Positions 10,122-20,682 of a stretch of DNA of 64,000 nucleotides are shown piece after piece; position 1 is the first letter of the stretch, and each line of letters begins with the position of its first letter. Location: the NCBI RefSeq assembly GCF_029784165.1, contig NC_073695.1, positions 103,047,306 through 103,111,305 of the forward strand, read 5' to 3'. The position numbers and the translations under genes were made by a program. The notes under the pieces are model-generated. The model ran no database searches and had not been told where the DNA came from. It saw only the letters and a list, made by a program, of their open reading frames with translations. This stretch comes from Wyeomyia smithii (Eukaryota > Arthropoda > Insecta > Diptera > Culicidae).

Positions 10122-11830
10122 ATATGATTCGCACATTGGGCCTACAGCTGCAAGCGTTTGATTATGTATCGTTCACCGATGATGTCGGCATCGAGTGGCG
10201 CAAGTGGCTAAGATCGTTTGAAACGATGATGCGAGCCAGCCGTATAGATGACGAAGAATGGAAGAAGGACTTACTGCTGCACTACGCAGGACCCAGTGTT
10301 CAGTTGTTGTTTGAAACTTTACCGGAGTTACCGGAAGTGGAAATGCGTGGACCGTTGCTCAATGTGGAGCGGTATTTTCCAAACATGACCGGCTACGATG
10401 AGGTCAAAGCCAAATTGAACGAGTTTTTCTTGCCAAAGGAAAATTCGACTTATGAGCGACATTTGCTTCGACAGATGCAACAGAAAGCGGGTGAGAATAT
10501 TGATGCTTTCACTATCAGGCTCAGAGTCCAAGCGGAACGCTGCGGTTTTGGTGACAAATTGGAAGAGAACATTAAGGATCAAATCATCCAGAACTGTCAA
10601 TCTACTGCTCTTCGTCGTGAGCTACTAAAACGAGGCGATGTAAGCTTGAAAGAGGTGCTTAGTACGGCTAAAATTTTCGAAACTGTTGCACAACAAGAGA
10701 AATCATTCACTAATGGAGATGGAATGAAGCTCCCAGTAAGTGAGGTCAATAAGGTCGATCTGACACCTTACTCCAGCAAAAGGATGCGATTCGCTGGACC
10801 AAATAATTTCGAATGTCATCGTTGTGGATACCTAGGACACCTGGCCAGAGACGATTCATGTCCGGCACGAGGAAAAACATGCAGCAAGTGCTTTGGCAAG
10901 AACCACTTTGCGAAGAAGTGTCGTACAAGGCATCCGACTAAACCGAAAAGCTATCCCAAGAGCGAACGCTCAGGAAACGAACAGACTCCCACGGTGAATT
11001 CAAAATCCAATGAAAACGAAAATTCACATACGGTGAAGCACATCGCTGATGATTCGGTTAACGACAACGCGGAATACATTTTCAATGTAACGTCTTGTAA
11101 CAGCAATGCTGAGATGCAGTGCGAGATTGGCGGTGTATCAGTGTCCGCTGTGATCGACTCGGGTTCGAAATACAACCTGCTGAGCCAGTCAAATTGGGAG
11201 CAGCTCAAAGGCAACAAAGTGGTTGTATTAAACCAGCGACGTGAAGCATCTATGGAGTTTGAAGCATATGGAGGGCAATCACTTCCTTTAATTGGCGCCT
11301 TCAATGCAATCCTTAAAGTGGGAACTGCGAATACCATGGCCGAGTTCTATGTGGTGGAAGGTAACGGGAAAATATTGATCGGACGCGATACCGCAACGTC
11401 AATGGGTGTTCTAAAAATTAGTGCCCCTGTCAACGAAGTTGAAGCTAACCAGGACTCTAAAGGGTGCAGTAAACTGGGAACCATCAAGGACGTTATTGTA
11501 GACATCCCGATCCGAGCAGATGTCACACCGGTTGTTCAGCCGTATCGTCGTATACCAGTAGCACTGGAGAAATTGGTAGAAAAGAAAATTAATGAGCTGT
11601 TAAACAAGGGTATAATTGAGCCAGTTAACGAACCAGCAAAATGGGTATCCCCTGTAGTCGTAGTACCCAAGGGCGATGGCAGTGATGTACGTATTTGTGT
11701 CGATATGCGTCGGGCAAATGAGGCGGTTGAAAGAGAAAATCACCCCCTACCGACAATCGAAGATTTTTTGCCTCATCTGGCGAAAGCTAAAGTATTCTCT
11801 CGCTTGGATGTTGAAAGTGCCTTCCACCAG
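10097..11830 (+). CDS. gypsy gag-pol, first part: Gag, protease, N-terminal RT
   Basis: Gag region followed by two CCHC zinc knuckles (about 10813-10925, CHRCGYLGHLARDDSC then CSKCFGKNHFAKKC), then an aspartic protease with the active-site triad DSG in AVIDSGSKYNLLS (about 11150). The reverse transcriptase start has VRICVDMRRAN and SRLDVESAFHQ. The frame is open until an in-frame TGA at 11837, just inside the insert. Encodes RNA packaging, polyprotein cleavage and the start of RT. As it stands the genomic copy would stop in RT unless the insert is removed from the RNA. Confidence 0.9.
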
Positions 11831-12041
11831 GTAGGTTGATAGTTGAATTTGTTTTGTCTATACCATATCAACATTAGGTACTGTTGCTTATACCAACGGG
11901 ATCTAAAAAGGGAAATTTTCCGAAATAATAATCTCCCAATAAAACACGAACCGTTTACTTAATAGGATGATTATTATTTTCCTGTAACAAACACATACAG
12001 GATTTAGCAATTATTAATATCAAATTCTTAGTTTCTAATTT

Positions 12042-12575
12042 ACAGAGAAAATCAACTTACGTTTAGTTCCGCTTAGTTCTATCACCAGATCATCGAAATT
12101 TATCCGTACTAATAGAATTTAAGCTTTTCCGTACTAAAATGTTAGATTTAAGGTTTTTTATAATGTTCACGTATCTTCTAATTTAGTTACCGTAGTATAT
12201 AAGTAGCAGAACTTTAAGCTTAACTTCCCACGCAGAATGTGGTATATGGGTGACCGCACTTTCAACAACCTGTTATATTTTAGGTTCAAGTTAGTGATTT
12301 ATTAATTAATCAATATTTTTACCAAAAAGTATGACTGTAAATTTTACCAAAAAATATGACTCACAGGAGGCACCAACCGTACTGTATATATAGTTTTAAT
12401 TCTAATTTTAATCACTTAGGTTATTACTGCTTTCGCTCGTTTCGCTGGATGAAGAAGGAAAGACCAACTTTGCCGACTCACCGTACTGACATCGAGCACT
12501 GTCACTTCTTTGGAAATGCGCACGGCTCCGACTGTGTTGTTGTTCTACGACGGCGCGCTGTGCAGGGGTACGCCA
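12042..12575 (-). repeat. BEL/Pao LTR (3', left)
   Basis: 534-bp direct repeat of 15072-15605. On the minus strand it begins TGGCGTACCCC after a G-rich tract at about 12580-12590. Contains an open frame that also occurs in the other LTR; treated as non-coding. Confidence 0.85.
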
Positions 12576-12613
12576 ACATTCCCCCCAGGTACGTCGAGCT
12601 CCAGGTCGGCTTA

Positions 12614-15071
12614 CTATTCGTCGCGCCGTACATCTAGCACGGCCAGCTTGACCACCGGTCGATCGTAGATACCGCTCGCCGTTCTTACAGTTGCTGATCG
12701 AGGTAGGCCATCTCTGCCACGACAGACTTCAATTACCTTGCCTTTGGGCCAGCAGTTTCGTGGGCTCTTTGGATCAACGATTACCACTACATCGCCCATT
12801 TCAATCGCTTTCACATTAGCGAACCATTTCGCTCTGCGAGTGATCACAGGGAGGTAGTCACTTACCCAACGTCGCCAGAATTGGTTCGCGAGGATCTGTG
12901 AAGTACGCCAACATCGCCGTAACATGGTACCGCTATCTTCGAGTGTACACAGCGGTTTAGTTCCATCCGATGATCCCAGCAGGAAATGATTCGGTGTCAG
13001 CGCCGAAGCGGAATCGTTATCTATTGGAACGTGAGTCAGCGGACGTGAATTAACTAAATTTTCGATCTCGGTTAATGCGTTACGTAGCATTTCATCTGAC
13101 AATTTATGGGGTGGCAAGATCGTCATAAGGTTCCGCTTCACAGTGCCGATCAACCTTTCCCAACACCCGCCCATGTGCGGTGATAAGGGAGGTAGGAAGA
13201 CCCATTCGGTGTCTGAAGAAACAAACTCCTTAGCCATATCGTGCATGTTGAAAGACATCTCAACTTATTTCAGCTCACGGCAGGTTCAGGGCATAATGGC
13301 AAGCGGCAATCCGCCCGCGCATTCGCATAACTCCTCGCTCATCGATCCACGGGGTAAGCTTGTACAAAGGACTATTTTTAGGCAGCGTAGTGCCGTGAGT
13401 TCTGTGCTGTTTCTTCTGCAAAAGCGCGAGCTCGTCCGGATAGGCGTCTGCTTGAGCTTGCCGGATCAAATAGTCCTCAGCGTTGGAAATCTCCTTCAAC
13501 GTTAGCGGACCAGTAGTTACTGTCTGCTTCATGAAATTTGCAATGTAGTTGCGAGAAAAACGAAAGACGTATGCCATTATGTTAGTCACTTTTTTCCAGC
13601 TGCTGAATTTACTCACGCAAAAAAGCGGCTTGGCTGTCTGAAAATGCAGTAGCAGGTACGGGCGTAGTTCAGTTTCAGTTTGACCATTTATTGACGGCTG
13701 ACACGGCCAATTCCTCTCCGAGCGCCAAAGAAAATCTGGTCCTGTAAACCAGCGGTCTTCAGACGACATTACCGGATTATGCACCCATTTCGTGCCGTCG
13801 TCAGCCACGTTTTGTTTGGTGGGAACCCAGCTCCAGTCTGCTGCTTCTGTGGAGTCCAATATCTCGCTAACTCGATGTGCTACAAATTGCGTAAACCGGC
13901 GATGATCCGAATTAACCCAGCATATAACGTCACGGGAATCTGACCAAAATATTCGTCGTGTTATGTTGACTGATAGAGAGTCAGCAACGGCTTGCGATAT
14001 TCGCACGCCGAGCACTGCTGCTTGCAGTTCAAGCCTTGGGATTGAAAGAAACTTTAAGGGAGCTACTCTGGTTTTAGCAGCTACTAAACTGCATTCGGTG
14101 GTTTCACCCTGGGAGAAACGTATATAGCATGCAGCGGCCATTCCATTTTCGCTCGCGTCGACAAACGTATGTAGCTCCCCTGCGGTACAACTTGCTGGGA
14201 GTCGCTTACGGTAGCAACGTCTAATTTTGAGTGTTTCTACCTGTGGGAGAACCTGGAGCCATGCACGCCACTTAGTAAAGAGTGCATCATCAATTTCTTC
14301 ATCCCAATTTACACCGGACCGCCAGACTTCTTGGAGGAGAACCCTCAGGTACATCAAGAAATGTGCAATTAGCCCTAGAGGGTCGAACATGGACATCAAC
14401 ACTCGAAGCATTTCAGGTTTGGTTGGACGTCGATGACCCTGCAGAAGAGATTGTTCATAACGGTTCCATCCAATTTATAGGTAAAACATCGGATGCAGTG
14501 CACCACCACATTCCCAACACCTTTTCTGTTGCCAACTCCGGCGAGATGTCAAGATTCTTCTCGATGGTTCTGCCTTCATTCAAAGCTGCCAACACTCGTT
14601 GAGAATTGCTGATCCAGTTTCTGATTTCAAAGCCTCCTTGCTCGTGTATGAACCTCACTTGCCTTGCCAACTGTATTGCTTCTTCTTCCGTATCGACGCT
14701 TATCAACATGTCGTCCACGTAGTGACGCCTTTGAATGATGTCCGCTGCTTTTGGGTATTGTCCGCTCATTCGCTCTGCGTTTATGTTTTTTGCATATTGG
14801 GCACTGCTTGGGGAACAACACGCGCCGAAGGTCATCACGCGCATTACGTAGACTGACAACTGGCCGTTATCTTCTCTCCAATAAAAACGCTGGCACTGTT
14901 GGTCTTCATCACGAATCATGATCTGGTGAAACATCTCACGCAGATCACCCGTTAGGCCGATCGCTCCCTCGCGGAACTGGACGAGGATGGAAAACAGTGA
15001 GATTAGCTGATCAATTCCTTTTAAGAGAAAGCAGTTCAGCGACTTTCCAAACGACGTGGCCGCAGCGTCCC
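12614..15071 (-). pseudogene. BEL/Pao pol remnant (RT, RNase H, partial integrase)
   Basis: Minus-strand coding blocks: about 15071-14455 holds RT (GLTGDLREMFHQI, and the YVDDM catalytic motif near 14710). 14411-13275 holds the thumb/connection and RNase H-like region (DPLGLIAHF, FVDASENGMAAACY, WSDSRDV). 13258-12614 holds the integrase C-terminal half (PPLSPHMGGCWERLIGTVKR, NSRPLTHVPID). The integrase zinc motif and first catalytic aspartates are missing between the last two blocks, and everything upstream of mid-RT is gone. It cannot encode a working polyprotein. Confidence 0.9.
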
Positions 15072-15605
15072 ACAGAGAAAATCAACTTACGTTTAGTTCC
15101 GCTTAGTTCTATCACCAGATCATCGAAATTTATCCGTACTAATAGAATTTAAGCTTTTCCGTACTAAAATGTTAGATTTAAGGTTTTTTATAATGTTCAC
15201 GTATCTTCTAATTTAGTTACCGTAGTATATAAGTAGCAGAACTTTAAGCCTAACTTCCCACGCAGAATGTGGTATATGGGTGACCGCACTTTCAACAACC
15301 TGTTATATTTTAGGTTCAAGTTAGTGAATTATTAATTAATCAATATTTTTACCAAAAAGTATGACTGTAAATTTTACCAAAAAATATGACTCACAGGAGG
15401 CACCAACCGTACTGTATATATAGTTTTAATTCTAATTTTAATCACTTAGGTTATAACTGCTTTCGCTCGTTTCGCTGGATGAAGAAGGAAAGACCAACTT
15501 TGCCGACTCACCGTACTGACATCGAGCACTGTCACTTCTTTGGAAATGCGCACGGCTCCGACTGTGTTGTTGTTCTACGACGGCGCGCTGTGCAGGGGTA
15601 CGCCA
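15072..15605 (-). repeat. BEL/Pao LTR (5', right)
   Basis: Second LTR copy, fused on its left directly to mid-RT sequence by the internal deletion. Confidence 0.85.
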
Positions 15606-15798
15606 TCCGATTTTAATTGATGAGACATGCGAGTTAATGCTACAACAGTTGAGTGATTTTAGATTTCTTTGTTCATTTCAAGTTTTGATCAATATTAAAA
15701 AAAAATAAAAATAAAAAAAACTGGAATCTTTCGGTCTATAAACAAAATAAACGAACTCTATAGTTCTGTTAGTACTGAGTGATTGTGTTTTATTGTAG

Positions 15799-18189
15799 GT
15801 AGAAATATCGCGAAGGTCCCGTGAGATCATGACATTCATCACAAGCAGAGGCTTGTTCCGCTATACCCGACTTATGTTTGGTATCAGCTGCGCTCCTGAA
15901 CTATTCCAAAAAATTATGGAACAGATTCTGAGCGGATGCGACGGCTGCGTGGTTTTTATTGATGATGTCCTGGTTTTCGGCGCTGATCAAGCGGAACACG
16001 ATTTGCGACTGAAAATGGTTCGTCAGAGATTTCAGGAATGGAATGTCGTCCTAAATGAAGGTAAATGTGTTTATGGTGTACCGGAAATGAAATTTTTGGG
16101 TCATGTGTTGTCTGCTGAGTGTATTAAACCAGATACAGACAAACTAGAGGCAATCCGCTGTTTTCGGGAGCCAAAATCTGGGGAAGAGCTAAGAAGCTTC
16201 ATTGGCCTCGTGAATTACCTTGGAAAATTTATTCCCGATTTAGCGACAATAACTTTTCCGCTCCGGCAGTTGACAAATAAGAAACAACCTTTCATTTGGG
16301 GTCGTGAACAACAAGAGGCATTCGTAAAATTGAAGGACTATATGATTCGTCCGACCACGTTGGGATATTTCGATGTTAATGATAGAGCCCAATTGGTAGC
16401 TGATGCCAGTTCGGTTGGCTTGGGAGCTGTTCTAATGCAGATGAATAAACAAGGTGCTAGGATCATAGCTTATGCTAGTAAGAGTTTATCAGATGTAGAG
16501 CAACGTTACGCGCAGATTGAGAAAGAAGCATTAGCTCTTGTGTGGGCTATCGAACGATTTCATTTCTATCTGTACGGCCGGTCATTTGAGCTAATTACAG
16601 ATCATAAACCCTTGGAGGCCATTTTCAAACCAAAATCTAAGCCTTGCGCAAGAATCGAGAGATGGGTGGTTCGGCTACAAGCGTACAAAGCGAAAGTTAT
16701 CTATCGACCCGGTAAAACAAATATTGCTGATCCATTGTCACGGTTGGCAATCAAAGATAACATTTCGGGTAAGACATTCGACGAATGCGCTGAATCTTAT
16801 GTACATTGGGTGACCTCGAATGCAATGCCGGTAGCACTGAAGATCACTGAAATTGAGCAAGCGTCGGATTTGGACAAATCGATTCAATCGGTTAAAGTTG
16901 GATTGGAACAAGATGTTTGGTCGGAAGATGCTAGCTCGTTTAGGGTTTTCGCTACGGAATTGTGCTTTGCCAACAAAATTTTACTTCGGGGAACGCGTAT
17001 AGTTATACCAGAGGCCTTCAAACTGCGAGTACTAGATCTGGCTCATGAAGGCCATCCTGGTATAACTATAATGAAACAGCGTTTGCGAGCCAAGGTGTGG
17101 TGGCCGAAGCTTGACACACAAGTCGAACGGTATGTAAGAAACTGCCGGGGATGTATGTTGGTAGCTGCACCCTCTGCACCTGAGCCGATGAAGCGCAGAG
17201 AACTACCATCAGGACCGTGGCAGCACGTAGCCATAGACTTCCTTGGACCACTTCCCTCGGGTCATCATCTGTTAGTAATTGTCGACTATTTCAGCCGCTA
17301 TGTTGAGGTTGAAGTTTTTACTAAGACAGCGGATTCCAGCGAGACTATCAAGCGACTTGATCCGATTTTTGCGCGGTTTGGCTTCCCGTTTTCCATTACT
17401 TCGGGTAATGGCCGTCAGTTTTCTAGTGGAGAATTCCAAGAATATTGCGATGGGCATGGTATCGAGTTAATCACCACTACACCGTACTGGCCACAGCAGA
17501 ACGGTGAAGTAGAACGGCAAAATCGATCTATCTTGAAAAGATTGACTATATGTCAAGCGACGAACGGCAACTGGATCGATGAACTGAACAAATACCTATT
17601 AATGTACCGTTCATCTCCACACTCGACCACTGAGAAGACCCCTTCGGAGATGCTATTTGGATACAACATTCGTTACCGTCTTCCAACGATACACCAACCA
17701 AAGAATACTGATGAAGAGACGGCTGATCGAGATAAGCAAATGAAAGAAAAAGGCAAATTGTATGCTGATGAACGTCGAAACGCTAAACCAAGTCTAATTT
17801 CTGTAGGAGATAAGGTTCTGGTAAAAAAGATGGCACGACCGAATAAGCTGGCACCCTATTTTGACCCTCAAGTATTCAGAGTATTAAAAAGGAAAGGTGG
17901 AGACGTCATAGTAATTTCGGAGGAAACTGGCGTCAAATACAGAAGACATGTATCACATTTGCAACGAATTCCCAGCACCAATGCTGGTTCTACACCGAAT
18001 TCAAATGAAGTGGATGGACCGTCAAATTTGTATTCCCTCAACAGTGACATAGCAAGTGGAAGCGATGAACGATCAACATGTCTGGGTGAGCCAAATGTTT
18101 CTAGTGATTCGAGAACTAGACGTATCACACGGCAGCCAGCTTACATGCAAGACTACGTACAAACCGTGTATGAAAATTCTGGGAAATAA
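15799..18189 (+). CDS. gypsy pol, second part: RT palm, RNase H, integrase
   Basis: Continues RT in the same frame as 10097-11830: MFGISCAPELFQKIM, the catalytic IDD in VVFIDDVLVFG (about 15960), then RNase H (LVADASSVGLGAVL, EKEALALVWAIERF, TDHKPLEAIF). Integrase zinc domain has HEGHPG and the C-x2-C pair near 17145. The catalytic core starts HVAIDFLGPL with the first Asp near 17235. At the usual second-Asp motif (DNG) the sequence is S-G-N-G at 17401-17412, so that catalytic Asp is replaced by Gly (codon GGT 17404-17406), which should inactivate integration. PQQNGEVERQNR supplies the Glu. Stop at 18187-18189. Confidence 0.92.
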   Translation, partial: VEISRRSREIMTFITSRGLFRYTRLMFGISCAPELFQKIMEQILSGCDGCVVFIDDVLVFGADQAEHDLRLKMVRQRFQEWNVVLNEGKCVYGVPEMKFLGHVLSAECIKPDTDKLEAIRCFREPKSGEELRSFIGLVNYLGKFIPDLATITFPLRQLTNKKQPFIWGREQQEAFVKLKDYMIRPTTLGYFDVNDRAQLVADASSVGLGAVLMQMNKQGARIIAYASKSLSDVEQRYAQIEKEALALVWAIERFHFYLYGRSFELITDHKPLEAIFKPKSKPCARIERWVVRLQAYKAKVIYRPGKTNIADPLSRLAIKDNISGKTFDECAESYVHWVTSNAMPVALKITEIEQASDLDKSIQSVKVGLEQDVWSEDASSFRVFATELCFANKILLRGTRIVIPEAFKLRVLDLAHEGHPGITIMKQRLRAKVWWPKLDTQVERYVRNCRGCMLVAAPSAPEPMKRRELPSGPWQHVAIDFLGPLPSGHHLLVIVDYFSRYVEVEVFTKTADSSETIKRLDPIFARFGFPFSITSGNGRQFSSGEFQEYCDGHGIELITTTPYWPQQNGEVERQNRSILKRLTICQATNGNWIDELNKYLLMYRSSPHSTTEKTPSEMLFGYNIRYRLPTIHQPKNTDEETADRDKQMKEKGKLYADERRNAKPSLISVGDKVLVKKMARPNKLAPYFDPQVFRVLKRKGGDVIVISEETGVKYRRHVSHLQRIPSTNAGSTPNSNEVDGPSNLYSLNSDIASGSDERSTCLGEPNVSSDSRTRRITRQPAYMQDYVQTVYENSGK

Positions 18190-18262
18190 AAGTGAAAATA
18201 CTCTCAAGGAAGCGTGCATAAAATTAAAAAAAAAAAAAATATCATCTAAGAGAGAAAGTGAA

Positions 18263-18473
18263 TGTCGTATCGCAACCACATAAGTTACCTTTCAATATGT
18301 TTACTTTAATCTTTATCTTGTATACCAACATACTTTGAACAAGGCTCTTACTGTAATCCAATGTAGATCGACAATAAACGACATTCCTACTCTGACCGAC
18401 AACCAGTGTACACGGGTATCATTAAAACTCTGCCACTCGAGAACCTCCATCGACCACCAACAACGATACTACA
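18263..18473 (+). repeat. 3' LTR of gypsy element
   Basis: 211 bp, same boundaries as the 5' LTR, about 4 substitutions different. Confidence 0.92.
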
Positions 18474-18478
18474 CACTT

Positions 18479-18914
18479 TAATCACGATGATTTATACTTC
18501 ACGTCGGAGAATTAAAAAGCACTAAAAGTTACCGGGACCTGTGTATAAGTTCAAGTGGCTCAAGTGGCAAGTGAGACACCGTATAATATGTCGATTGATT
18601 ACGGTCACTTCGAACAAGCTACCCAATGTCCATGCGAAATTCCATGTGTCACCAACAGCCGTAGTAACTCAGAATCTAATCTAGTTGTCAACAGTAAAGA
18701 AAAACAAAATTTAAAATTCATCAGAAGCAAAAGACCAGAGACAATAGAAAGGAGATCTATGGCGTAATGAATTTTGTACCCATTTGAAAAATGAAATGTT
18801 AAGATTTTTTGAATTTATTGTTTTTCTTTTTGTTACAATCGAGTTCCATCTCTAGAGTTTTCGCATTTTGTAATTGCTAAATCACAATACTTCCCATCTA
18901 CTAAGACAAACTTG
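18479..18914. other. Spacer after gypsy element
   Basis: No supported gene. A 70-residue open frame (18555-18767) with a Cys-rich CPCEIPC motif was considered and not accepted. Confidence 0.35.
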
Positions 18915-19090
18915 ACATGTCAAATCACTGTGATGAAGCTACTTTGGAGCATTCTGAATTCATGTTTTAGCAATAAAACATGAAAAACGTGTAAAAATAA
19001 ATATACTCTTTATTGAACCTTATTGCAATACCTTTCAATGTGTTACCTTTCTTGTTCGATTGGAACGAGTTTTGATAGTTCGATTGGAAC
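18915..19090. mobile_element. Fragment (copy D) of the TAGAGATCCTCAGAG MITE
   Basis: Matches the right half of copies A and B (GATGAAGCTACTTTGGAGCA ... TTGCAATACC) in direct orientation, without termini. Copy C follows immediately in the opposite orientation, making a local inverted repeat. Confidence 0.75.
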
Positions 19091-19154
19091 TTTTCAGAGA
19101 CAGTCGTCCAAACTTTAACTTTAGGACTTTAGTTTCTCCCTCCCAGGTATGAAC

Positions 19155-20428
19155 TAGCAATACTCAGAGGGAGAGATATGCGAAGAGAGTGTTGTGAGCC
19201 AAACGAACAAGTCAAAATTCGAGCCAACCGAACAAGAAAGGTAACACATTGAAAGGTATTGCAATAAGGTTCAATAAAGAGTATATTTATTTTTACACGT
19301 TTTTCATGTTTTATTGCTAAAACATGAATTCAGAATGCTCCAAAGTAGCTTCATCACAGTGATTTTTACCTGGTGGTTCACAAACCCGTTGTATGGTCTA
19401 CAGAATAATGATGAAAGTATATAAAATTAAACATAAACATAAAATTTAACACCTTCACGGTTTTCACGGATGCACTTTATTATTCCCCACACTCAAAATA
19501 TTTTTCACGTTATTGTTACGTGAAAGTTCCTATTCTTGTTCATTTTCTGTCATTTTGCATGATTTATGTGACAAACATAACATCTACGTGAAAATCACAT
19601 GCTTACTATGTTTTATCGCGTAGCATCTACGTCAACTTGGCAACGTCAAACAGAATAAATCGCGTGAACTCTCCGTGCGAAAATACAAAGAAATCAAAAT
19701 GGCGAAGCTGATGTCTGATTCAGTGTTTGAATATGAAAGGAATTCCTCGATGACCTTCCAATAAGTGAGCTTCAGAGAAACCATAAGAATTCGAGAGATT
19801 TCACACAGATTCAGTCCAAACTGCGAGGAATTTCCTGAACATAAACAGTTGTAGCTAATAGTGATGATCGCCAACGAATGTCGCAATATCATTTTGCCAT
19901 TTTGTATGTCGTTTAATTCATTTACGAATTGGCGATTTTGAATGCCCGTGCGACTTATAATTAATAAGATAAGATTATTTCTGAAAACTATTCCTAGTTT
20001 CTAAAGAATTTGGGAAACCACATTTGGAAATTATACGTTGTACAAAACGTAGAACCAATCAGACAATCCAATGCTTTTCACTTTACCGGTAGTTAAATTC
20101 TACGTGAAACTTACATGAAATGCATATGTCTACTGAATAAGATTCACAGGATAAATCATCTCACCAGTTCATGATGAACTCGAATGACAATCACGTAAAA
20201 TCTACATGAAAATGACAGTGGAAAATATTCACATAACTTTTCCGGTAATTATAACGTGAAAAATGTTTTGAGTGCAGGACTTCCACCGTCACCATCAGTT
20301 ATACGAGCCGAATAAAAAGTTGATGAACATTGCGCTTTGAGAAGATATCTGGCACCTCTAATATGTGAAACCTAGTTGCCAAATCAGCGGTTTTTCTCAT
20401 CGCTTATCTCTCCCTCTGAGGATCTCTA
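19155..20428. mobile_element. hAT-like MITE copy C, interrupted
   Basis: Inverted orientation relative to copies A and B. Perfect 8-bp duplication GTATGAAC (19147-19154, 20429-20436). Excluding the nested 785-bp element and its 2-bp duplication it is 487 bp, the same size as copy B. Confidence 0.88.
19490..20274. mobile_element. 785-bp element with CACTCAAAA ends, nested in MITE copy C
   Basis: Near-perfect 24-bp TIRs starting CACTCAAAAYATTTTTCACG. Comparison with the uninterrupted sister MITEs shows the exact insertion point and a CA/CA 2-bp duplication (19488-19489, 20275-20276). The motif ACGTGAAA and its complement recur throughout the interior. No transposase seen. Confidence 0.82.
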
Positions 20429-20436
20429 GTATGAAC

Positions 20437-20682
20437 GTGTGATTTTTTTCAGTGTTAGTTATAGGTTTCTAGCATGTCAATTTCGTAGTTGATGCTTAAC
20501 CGCGTGGCAACCAGGAACGTATTGAAAGCGAAACGTACGCATACCTGTCGTTCATCTGTCAAGTCAGAAAAAAAAATTTCTGATGCAATTTCATCAAATT
20601 AAAATTTTCTCAATTTTCAAAGAAATTTTGCTGATACATTGTTGATTCTGCTGCAAAAAGCTAACTTAGAAAGGAGTGAATC
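20437..20682 (+). promoter_or_regulatory. eIF2-beta promoter / 5' UTR region
   Basis: Short interval between MITE copy C and the eIF2-beta ATG. No core promoter motif placed confidently. Confidence 0.4.

Larger units (their letters stand above)
12042..15605 (-). mobile_element. Internally deleted BEL/Pao retrotransposon (minus strand)
   Basis: Two 534-bp LTRs (12042-12575 and 15072-15605) differ at about 3 positions (~0.6%), younger than the surrounding gypsy LTRs. The right LTR joins directly to mid-RT sequence at about 15071, so leader, Gag, protease and the RT start are deleted. A second deletion removes the zinc-binding and first catalytic part of integrase near 13260-13275. The polypurine tract and 3' LTR are at the left. 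No clear 5-bp duplication was found right at the LTR edges. Confidence 0.85.
11831..15798. mobile_element. Insert within gypsy RT, carrying a defective BEL/Pao element
   Basis: Splits the RT at ...SAFHQ|VEIS.... GTAG is present at both edges (11831-11834 and 15799-15802; the direct repeat extends to AGGTAG), fitting a 4-6 bp target duplication. The edges also read as a GT...AG intron (CAG|GTAGGT and TTTTATTGTAG|GTA), and excision restores the RT frame exactly. About 200 bp at each side (11835-12041 and 15606-15797) lies outside the BEL LTRs and is not explained. Confidence 0.75.
9168..18473 (+). mobile_element. Ty3/gypsy LTR retrotransposon with nested insertion
   Basis: Bounded by two 211-bp LTRs and a 5-bp target duplication CACTT (9163-9167 and 18474-18478). 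LTRs begin TGTCGTATCG and end ATACTACA and differ at about 4 positions (~2%), so the insertion is not very recent. Contains one long gag-pol reading frame split at 11830/15799 by a 3.97-kb insert. A purine-rich, A-run tract at 18221-18262 precedes the 3' LTR. The domain order (zinc knuckles, protease, RT, RNase H, integrase after RNase H) is that of Ty3/gypsy, mag-like in style. Confidence 0.93.

Noticed and set aside
12356..12637. Open frame repeated at 15386-15616 as a possible duplicated gene
   Set aside because: Both lie in the BEL/Pao LTRs and are copies by LTR identity, not genes.
18555..18767. 70-residue frame with CPCEIPC, reminiscent of DEG/ENaC channel exons
   Set aside because: Only a seven-residue resemblance, no flanking domain sequence and no other exons; chance cannot be excluded.
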